Positions 43,990 through 49,712 of a stretch of 49,712 bases of DNA are shown here, in pieces (position 1 is the first letter of the stretch; each line of letters starts with the position of its first letter). The position numbers and the translations under genes are program-made. Under the pieces are notes generated by a model, which did not search any database, was not told the origin of the DNA, and saw only the letters and a program-made list of their open reading frames with translations. Source of the DNA: a virus; IMG/VR virus record IMGVR_UViG_3300028025_000958, positions 1 to 49,712 of that record. One strand, written 5' to 3'.

Positions 43990-46362
43990 ATGTCAGCACA
44001 AGTAACGATTACCCAACTGCCAGCGGCTGGTGCTATTACAGGCACTGAGTCGGTTCCTATTGTCCAAAATGGCGTGACGGTGCAAACCACGACTGGTGCA
44101 ATTGCGGGTTCGCCCACGCAGACCTATTCGTACCTGACTGTTACCCAAACCCCTCAGCTACCCAACAGCCGTTATGTTGGGGTGACCAATGGTTTGGTGA
44201 TTACTGATGGCGGTTCTCAAGGTCTCTTTAACATCAGCACTACAGGCGCTTTATTGTCCTTGGTGAACTCTGGTACTGGAATACAGGTAAAAACGTCTTC
44301 TACAGCCATTACAGGGCGTTCTATAGCGGTTTCTAACGCAGGTTTGTCAATTACTGACGGAGATGGGGTTGCTGGTAACCCAACTCTTTCGCTAAGTGGA
44401 TTGCCTTTGAACTTGGCAAACTTGACTGGTGCGGGACTGCTTGCTATCACAAGCGGTGGAACTAGCATCAATCCAAGGGTACTGACTGGTACAACAGATC
44501 AGATCACAGTAACAAATGGTGACGGTCAGTCGGGTAATCCAACAATTTTAATTGCTGATAACCCCGTGTTCCCCGGCACCTCTGCCATGACTGTCGTAAC
44601 TGGAACCTCTGCCCAGCAACCAGTTGGTGCTAGTGGTCAGATGCGTTTTAACTCTGACACGCAAACATTTGATGGTTATGCCTCTGGAACATGGAGACAG
44701 TTCTCCCTTGCTGGTGGTGTAACGTCTTTCAGCGCAGGATCAACTGGCTTTACCCCTGTTTCTCCCACTTCTGGTGCTGTTACGCTTGGTGGTGTGTTGA
44801 ATGTTGCAAACGGTGGTTCTGGTGCAAGCACATTGACTGGTTACCTTATTGGTAACGGAACAAGCGCATTTACCGCCTCTGCGACGATTCCTACAACGGC
44901 TTTGTCTGGGACTATTACAAACGTCCAACTTGCTAACAGTTCGGTTACCTACAACGGTATTACTGTTGCTCTTGGTGCTTCAGGAACAATTACTGCAAGC
45001 ACAACAAGCACATTGACCATTGGTACTGGTTTGTCTGGTACTTCTTTTAATGGTTCTTCACCCGTAACGATTGCAATTGATTCCACAGTTGCGACATTGA
45101 CTGGTGTGCAGACGTTAACAAACAAGACAATAAATGGCCCTGACAACACGCTGACAAACATCGCCAACGCATCTTTGTCAAATAGTGCAATCACGATTAA
45201 CGGCTCCTCTGTAAGCCTTGGTGCTTCAGTGACTGTGACCGCTACAGCGTCTAATGCTTTGACTATTGGCACTGGTCTGACAGGAACCTCCTACAACGGC
45301 TCTGCCCCAGTCTCTATTGCTATTGACTCAACCGTAGCCACACTGACTGGTACGCAGACGCTGACCAACAAGACGATTGACAGCGCAACAATCAACACGC
45401 CTACGATTGCCACTCCTGCTATTACAGGCGGAACAATCAACAACACGCCGATTGGTGGAACAACACCTGCGGCTGGTGCGTTTACTTCTGTGGCAATGAC
45501 ATCTGGGACAATTCTTAATGCACCTGCCAGCGGTACAGATATTGTCAACAAAGACTACGCTGACTCAATTGCTTCAGGTATTAACTTCCATGCCGCTTGT
45601 CGTTTAGCAACTGCTACAGCACTTCCAGCAAATACATACAACAACGGAACTTCTGGTGTTGGTGCTACGCTGACTGCAAATGCCAACGGTGCATTGACTG
45701 TTGATGGTGCGCTTGCTGTAGCAACTAATCGAATCTTGGTTAAGAACGAAGCCACACAAGCAAACAACGGTGTGTACACGGTCACGCAGACTGGTTCTGC
45801 TGGTACACCTTACATTCTGACTCGCGCAACTGATTTTGACTCCGCAGGTACAGGGGTTGACCAAATTGATGCTGGTGACTTCTTTTTAATCACCGCAGGT
45901 GTGACTCTAGCAAATACATCATGGGTACAACAGACTCCGCTTCCCATTACTGTTGGCACAACGGCACTTGTGTTTACGCAGTTTGGTGCGCCTTTGGTGT
46001 ATTCAGCAGGTACTGGTTTAAGCGAGTCACCAGCGTACACATTCAACATTGCCAACACCACGGTTGTGTCGGGGTCTTATGGATTGGCGGCATCTGTACC
46101 TACAATTGCAGTAAATGCACAAGGTCAGATTACAAGCGCCAGCAACACAGCGATTGCGATTGCGGCAACTCAAGTAACATCTGGTACGCTTGCAATTGCG
46201 CAGGGCGGTACTAATAGTTCTGCTACAGCAACTGCTGGCGGTGCGGCTTATGGAACTGGAACTGCATTTGCATTTACTGCGGCAGGAACGGCTGGACAAG
46301 TATTAACATCGGCAGGGGCAGGCGCACCAGTGTGGTCGGGCATCTCTGGCGGAACATTCTGA
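43990..46362 (+). CDS. Tail fibre protein
   Basis: This 790-residue Gly/Thr/Ser/Ala/Asn-rich protein has fibre hallmarks. It has an N-terminal anchor (VTITQLPAAGAITGTESVPI). Two near-identical IDSTVATLTG-x-QTLTNKTI units (about residues 361-382 and 443-464) follow. A conserved segment (DYADSIASGINFHAACRLAT, NNGVYTVTQTGSAGTPYILT) is found in many phage fibres. The C-terminus ends WSGISGGTF. The ATG stands one base after the preceding stop. It probably forms trimeric fibres. No chaperone or lyase domain is seen, and the next gene may provide the tip. Confidence 0.75.
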   Translation: MSAQVTITQLPAAGAITGTESVPIVQNGVTVQTTTGAIAGSPTQTYSYLTVTQTPQLPNSRYVGVTNGLVITDGGSQGLFNISTTGALLSLVNSGTGIQVKTSSTAITGRSIAVSNAGLSITDGDGVAGNPTLSLSGLPLNLANLTGAGLLAITSGGTSINPRVLTGTTDQITVTNGDGQSGNPTILIADNPVFPGTSAMTVVTGTSAQQPVGASGQMRFNSDTQTFDGYASGTWRQFSLAGGVTSFSAGSTGFTPVSPTSGAVTLGGVLNVANGGSGASTLTGYLIGNGTSAFTASATIPTTALSGTITNVQLANSSVTYNGITVALGASGTITASTTSTLTIGTGLSGTSFNGSSPVTIAIDSTVATLTGVQTLTNKTINGPDNTLTNIANASLSNSAITINGSSVSLGASVTVTATASNALTIGTGLTGTSYNGSAPVSIAIDSTVATLTGTQTLTNKTIDSATINTPTIATPAITGGTINNTPIGGTTPAAGAFTSVAMTSGTILNAPASGTDIVNKDYADSIASGINFHAACRLATATALPANTYNNGTSGVGATLTANANGALTVDGALAVATNRILVKNEATQANNGVYTVTQTGSAGTPYILTRATDFDSAGTGVDQIDAGDFFLITAGVTLANTSWVQQTPLPITVGTTALVFTQFGAPLVYSAGTGLSESPAYTFNIANTTVVSGSYGLAASVPTIAVNAQGQITSASNTAIAIAATQVTSGTLAIAQGGTNSSATATAGGAAYGTGTAFAFTAAGTAGQVLTSAGAGAPVWSGISGGTF

Positions 46363-46373
46363 GGAAATAGAAA

Positions 46374-48965
46374 ATGTCACAAGCAGGCTATACACCCATT
46401 CAACTTTACTACAGCACCACTGCGTCGGCTGTACCTGTTAACACCAACCTTGCAAACGGTGAGTTGGCTATCAACATCACCGATGGCAAGCTGTACTACA
46501 AAGACAACGGCGGAACAGTTCAATTGTTGGCATCAAACGCTACATCTGCACCAGTTCTTTCGTTCTCTGCTGGTACAACAGGATTTACCCCAAGCACTGC
46601 AACATCGGGTGCTGTGACTCTTGCAGGTACGCTTAATGTGGCAAATGGCGGTACTGGACAGACATCGTATACAAATGGTCAACTGTTAATTGGCAATACT
46701 ACTGGCAATACTTTAACAAAAGCAACATTGACTGCGGGTAGTGGCGTAACCATTACCAATGGCACTGGTTCAATTACCATCAATGCAACGGGTCTTGGTG
46801 GCGATGTAGTTGGCCCAGCCTCTGCAACGGCTAACGGTATTGCTCTGTTTAACAGCACAACAGGCAAGCTGATTAAAGACTCAGCCGCATCTGATGGTTT
46901 AATTTATGGTCTAACAGTAGGCCGTGGTGCAGGTGCTGTGGCTACCAATACTGCGGTGGGTGCTAGTGCTTTGGCGGCTAATACCACTGGCTCTCAACAT
47001 ACTGTTGTTGGCGCAAGTGCTGGTGCAAGCATTACTACCAATGCTTATTTATCAGCATTAGGTTATCAAGCGGCTTATTACATGACTGACAGTAATGATG
47101 CTTTTGGTCGTCAGGCTTTATATGGTCAATCTGGTGCAACGGGTTATTACAATGTAGGCGTTGGATTTCGCTCTGGGTACTCAATGACTTCAGGAAATTT
47201 GAATACCGCCATTGGAAGTCAAGCCCTTTACTCCAACACCACAGCATCAGAAAGCACCGCTGTAGGTTATCAGGCTCTCTATACAACTACCACATCAGCT
47301 AGAAACACTGCTGTTGGTTATCGGGCTGGCTACCTAACTTCTTCTGGTCATGTCACGGCAGTTGGTTCTTATGCTTTGTCGGCAAACACAACTGGAAACT
47401 CCAATGTGGCTGTTGGTGGAAACGATGAATCTACTGCTGGCGCATTGCAATCTAATACAACTGGCTCTAACAACACCGCAATGGGTGTAGGCGCATTAAA
47501 AGATAACACCACAGCCTCTAACAACACTGCTGTAGGTTATCAGGCAGGATATACAAACACCACGGGAACACAAAATTCGGCAATCGGTAGCGGGGCTTTA
47601 TACACAAATAGTACAGGAAATGCAAACACAGCACTTGGCTATGGTGCGTTGAATCTTAGCACCACGGCCTCTAACAACACTGCGGTTGGCAGTTATTCTC
47701 TCAGGGCTAATACTACTGGAACTAACAATATAGCGGTTGGTGCGGCAGATTTTGGGACAGATTACGGAGCTTTGGGATACAACACCACTGGCAGTCAAAA
47801 TACTGCTATTGGTAAACAAGCATTATTAAACAACACCACAGCATCTAACAACACAGCAGTAGGTTATCAGGCGGGATATACAAACGTAATTGGAACATAC
47901 AACACATTTTTGGGACAAGTTGCTGGATATGCTAATACTTCTGATTCCAATACTTTAATTGGTAGAGCCGCTGGTTATGGTGTTACTTCTGGCGGTGGCA
48001 ATACGCACGTTGGTGCTTCTGCTGGCTCTGGTGCTTCTGGTACAGGAAATTACAACTCATCCGTTGGTTTTTTATCTGCATCAAGTTTAACTTCAGGCTC
48101 AAACAACGTAGCTTTTGGATACCAATCACTTGCCGCCAACACCACAGCATCTAACAACACTGCTGTAGGTTATCAGGCGGGATATGCTTTAACCTCCAAT
48201 GCCGATGGTGGGTTGGTTGCTGTTGGCAACAGAGTGTTATCTACCGCAACAAATAACAGAAATACTGCTGTTGGTAATGAGGCTATGCGATATAACACTA
48301 CAGGTAGTGTAAATACCGCAGTTGGAAATCTTGCCGCTCAAAACAATACAACTGGCTCTTTCAATACCTGCATTGGAGATTATGCTGGTATATTTTTATC
48401 AACTGGTAGTTACAACATTTGTATTGGCGCACTTGCTGGATACAACCAAAACAGCGGGCCAGTAACTACGGGAAGCAACAACATTCTTATTGGCTATGAT
48501 AGTGGACTTGACGCAAGTAGTAATAGCAATTGTATAAATATCAATACGGCTGGTAGTAAGGGTAAAGGCGCAACTACAGGATTTATCAATCCTAATGGTG
48601 GTGGCGTTTATCAAGGTAACAATTCATCGTCATGGTCAACCACTTCTGACCAGCGTCTGAAGAAAAGTATTGTTGACAATACTGTCGGTCTGGATGCAAT
48701 CACTTCTATCCGTGTACGCAACTTTGAGTACCGCCTACCAGAAGAAATCACCGAACTTGGCGCATCCAACGCTATCAAAAAGACTGGCGTTCAACTTGGC
48801 GTAATTGCCCAAGAGTTGCAGGCCGTACTTCCAGACTGCGTAAAGCAGGAATCAACAGGTGTCTTATCTGTTGACCCAGATAACTTGACTTGGTACATGG
48901 TTAACGCCATTAAAGAGTTAAAAGCCGAGGTAGACAGCCTCAAATCTCAACTTAAAGGAGCCTAA
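46374..48965 (+). CDS. Tail fibre/spike with YadA-like repeats and S74 self-cleaving chaperone
   Basis: This 863-residue protein has three parts. Residues 1-180 form an anchor (YTPIQLYYSTTASAVPVNTN, NGELAINITDGKLYYKDNGG). Residues about 185-735 hold many NNTAVGYQAGY / GxxAL repeats like the left-handed beta-roll head of YadA-type adhesins. Residues 757-863 are the peptidase S74 intramolecular chaperone (TSDQRLKKS with Ser758 and Lys763 as the likely dyad, then GVIAQELQAVLPDCV and a final coiled coil). The chaperone aids trimer folding and then cleaves itself off. The repeats probably contact the host surface. GAGGAAA precedes the ATG. Confidence 0.85.
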   Translation: MSQAGYTPIQLYYSTTASAVPVNTNLANGELAINITDGKLYYKDNGGTVQLLASNATSAPVLSFSAGTTGFTPSTATSGAVTLAGTLNVANGGTGQTSYTNGQLLIGNTTGNTLTKATLTAGSGVTITNGTGSITINATGLGGDVVGPASATANGIALFNSTTGKLIKDSAASDGLIYGLTVGRGAGAVATNTAVGASALAANTTGSQHTVVGASAGASITTNAYLSALGYQAAYYMTDSNDAFGRQALYGQSGATGYYNVGVGFRSGYSMTSGNLNTAIGSQALYSNTTASESTAVGYQALYTTTTSARNTAVGYRAGYLTSSGHVTAVGSYALSANTTGNSNVAVGGNDESTAGALQSNTTGSNNTAMGVGALKDNTTASNNTAVGYQAGYTNTTGTQNSAIGSGALYTNSTGNANTALGYGALNLSTTASNNTAVGSYSLRANTTGTNNIAVGAADFGTDYGALGYNTTGSQNTAIGKQALLNNTTASNNTAVGYQAGYTNVIGTYNTFLGQVAGYANTSDSNTLIGRAAGYGVTSGGGNTHVGASAGSGASGTGNYNSSVGFLSASSLTSGSNNVAFGYQSLAANTTASNNTAVGYQAGYALTSNADGGLVAVGNRVLSTATNNRNTAVGNEAMRYNTTGSVNTAVGNLAAQNNTTGSFNTCIGDYAGIFLSTGSYNICIGALAGYNQNSGPVTTGSNNILIGYDSGLDASSNSNCININTAGSKGKGATTGFINPNGGGVYQGNNSSSWSTTSDQRLKKSIVDNTVGLDAITSIRVRNFEYRLPEEITELGASNAIKKTGVQLGVIAQELQAVLPDCVKQESTGVLSVDPDNLTWYMVNAIKELKAEVDSLKSQLKGA
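47234..48186 (+). repeat. In-frame repeats encoding NNTAVGYQAGY units
   Basis: A roughly 50-base unit recurs at about 47234, 47505, 47832 and 48138, with further diverged copies at 47659 and elsewhere. It reads ACACCACAGCATCTAACAAC followed by a segment encoding TAVGYQAGY. Copies are 85-95 percent alike by eye. They lie wholly in the fibre gene and could recombine to change fibre length. Confidence 0.8.
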
Positions 48966-48967
48966 AA

Positions 48968-49189
48968 ATGTCTGAAACTATTGACCAACCCACAGCAGAA
49001 GAAATTGCCAAGCACTACAGTGCCGCAATGGACTCAGTAAACCTCATTAACGGCGGCAAGCCCGAAGGCATGACCGCTGAAGAATGGACTGCTTGTCTTG
49101 CTCGTAACAAAGAACACTTACGTTTAATGGTAGCCAAAACTTATTGGACAACAGAAGACCTGACACCACTGCGTACAGCATCCGCATAA
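48968..49189 (+). CDS. Small conserved protein after the fibre gene
   Basis: This 73-residue helical protein (PTAEEIAKHYSAAMDSVNLI, GMTAEEWTACLARNKEHLRL) resembles short proteins downstream of fibre genes in aquatic phages as I recall. AAAGGAG lies seven bases upstream of the ATG. Function unknown, perhaps a fibre assembly factor. Confidence 0.7.
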   Translation: MSETIDQPTAEEIAKHYSAAMDSVNLINGGKPEGMTAEEWTACLARNKEHLRLMVAKTYWTTEDLTPLRTASA

Positions 49190-49195
49190 CGGGAA

Positions 49196-49217
49196 GCCAC
49201 CACCCGATCTTGGTGGC
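49196..49217 (+). other. Intergenic hairpin GCCACCA/TGGTGGC
   Basis: A perfect seven-base stem (49196-49202 with 49211-49217) surrounds an eight-base loop, followed by ACTTTAAAGG. Without a T run it is probably a transcript-stabilising or attenuating hairpin. The GCCACC arm recurs in the hairpin at 49477. Confidence 0.6.
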
Positions 49218-49234
49218 ACTTTAAAGGAAACATC

Positions 49235-49471
49235 ATGGGAAAAAACGAAAAAACCCCTGTGACTATTGACGGCGTTGAGTACAAGTTTGAAGACATGACA
49301 CAGCAACAGCAGATGTTGCTCAACCATGTTGCTGACTTGGATCGTAAGTTGGACTCAGCACGATTCAACGTGGATCAGTTGCAAGTTGGCAGAGATGCCT
49401 TCTTCAGAATGCTGAAAGACGAATTGGAAAAGAAGCCTGAAGAGGCAGTTACTGACGTAACAGTGAACTAA
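49235..49471 (+). CDS. Small coiled-coil protein
   Basis: This 78-residue protein (VTIDGVEYKFEDMTQQQQML, LNHVADLDRKLDSARFNVDQ) has a beta start and a long coiled coil. The YxFEDxxxxQQMLLxHVxDLxRK pattern is shared with short proteins near tail genes of marine and freshwater phages from memory. AAAGGAAA precedes the ATG. Function unknown. Confidence 0.7.
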   Translation: MGKNEKTPVTIDGVEYKFEDMTQQQQMLLNHVADLDRKLDSARFNVDQLQVGRDAFFRMLKDELEKKPEEAVTDVTVN

Positions 49472-49476
49472 AAATT

Positions 49477-49498
49477 AGCCACCTTCGGGTGGCTTCTT
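49477..49498 (+). terminator. TTCG-capped hairpin with short T-rich tail
   Basis: AGCCACC (49477-49483), TTCG, GGTGGCT (49488-49494) followed by TCTT. The stem is strong, the U tract short. It separates the coiled-coil gene from the holin gene and may be a partial terminator. Confidence 0.65.
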
Positions 49499-49509
49499 CA
49501 AGGAATTTT

Positions 49510-49704
49510 ATGGAATCGGTGGATACTAAATTGGCTGTACACGAAGCGATCTGTTCAGAGCGGTACAACAGTATCGACCGATCCCTGCGCGATGGGGACA
49601 AGCGCATGACGAAGATTGAGTACCTCTTGTATGGGGTGATTGTGTGTGTGTTGTTTGGCCCCGGCGTCGCTGGCGAGTTAGTCAAAAAGATTTTGGGTTT
49701 GTAA
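49510..49704 (+). CDS. Holin-like small membrane protein
   Basis: This 64-residue protein has a charged, helical N-terminal half (KLAVHEAICSERYNSIDRSL) and one transmembrane helix at residues about 42-60 (YLLYGVIVCVLFGPGVAGEL), ending KKILGL. The layout resembles XhlA/holin-type proteins, which permeabilise the inner membrane. ATG at 49510 with AAGGAA upstream is preferred to an in-frame codon 21 bases earlier. No endolysin follows within the window. The next ATG is at 49705. Confidence 0.65.
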   Translation: MESVDTKLAVHEAICSERYNSIDRSLRDGDKRMTKIEYLLYGVIVCVLFGPGVAGELVKKILGL

Positions 49705-49712
49705 ATGCCAGA
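49705..49712 (+). CDS. Start of a downstream gene, cut by the window
   Basis: ATG at 49705 follows the holin stop directly and encodes Met-Pro before the window ends. If the window is circular, it continues into position 1 and ends at 28 after 11 codons. Confidence 0.25.

Noticed and set aside
47234-48186. Regularly spaced repeats that could suggest a CRISPR array
   Set aside because: The repeats are in frame in a fibre gene, vary between copies, and the intervals also encode related repeat units.

Overview
The window reads as an essentially complete, or nearly complete, genome of a tailed double-stranded DNA phage of about 50 kb. It carries single copies of small and large terminase, portal, scaffold, major capsid protein, neck adaptors, tail nozzle, internal virion proteins, fibres and holin. 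The portal (SU10/P22 type), gp4-like adaptors, P22 gp10-like nozzle and large internal virion proteins, with no tape measure or tail tube, point to a short-tailed (podovirus-like) virion. There is no integrase, no tRNA and no recognisable DNA polymerase, primase or helicase, so replication probably relies on host enzymes. Protein families such as the YdaS-like Cro, the DUF1376/YdaU replication protein, a DUF7696-like protein and Lys-Gly-Gly-rich virion proteins suggest an aquatic, perhaps Burkholderiales, host. The host assignment is inference.

Layout. Positions 1-14635 (+) hold neck, tail-nozzle and internal virion genes, ending with a GH73-like peptidoglycan hydrolase and a strong intrinsic terminator. 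Positions 14695-16646 (-) are a short leftward operon with two small proteins, a PD-(D/E)XK exonuclease, an SSB-like protein and a 59-residue protein. Positions 16647-16765 are a compact divergent control region, in which two promoters share one stretch of DNA around a GTTTAA motif. From 16766 to 27544 (+) lie about 35 small, mostly overlapping early genes: Cro-like repressor, replication protein, RusA, HNH/Ref-like nuclease, a DNA-modification cassette, an ArdC-like antirestriction protein and many short conserved proteins. Positions 27545-27851 are non-coding and structured, with repeats, just before the terminase genes. From 27852 to the end (+) is the packaging, head and tail-fibre operon (TerS, TerL, a 1089-residue polyvalent-type protein, portal, GroES-like protein, scaffold, decoration, capsid, neck proteins, fibres, holin).

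The most notable element is the cassette at 22196-24688: a C5-cytosine methyltransferase, an AsnB-like PP-loop ATPase and a CmoA-like SAM enzyme, with overlapping ends. The cytosine methyltransferase has Arg where motif X normally has Asn (GRAV instead of GNAV). From memory, that position, when mutated to Lys or Arg in M.MpeI, allows use of carboxy-SAM to make 5-carboxymethylcytosine. CmoA makes carboxy-SAM and AsnB-type enzymes activate carboxylates for amidation. The cassette could therefore make an amidated 5-carboxymethylcytosine in phage DNA. This is inference from sequence. A long second reading frame nested in the methyltransferase gene, ending in a beta-clamp-like QMSLF motif, may be a real overprinted gene.

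Early-gene control appears modular. Several promoters (16.7, 20.9, 24.7, 25.6 and 25.85 kb) have TTGAC-like and TACAAT/TACACT boxes, most with GTTTAA in the spacer. Most are followed by a leader hairpin and a recurring CAGCGAA-AGGAAA-GCGAA segment before the ATG. The Cro-like protein at 16766 is the obvious candidate regulator.
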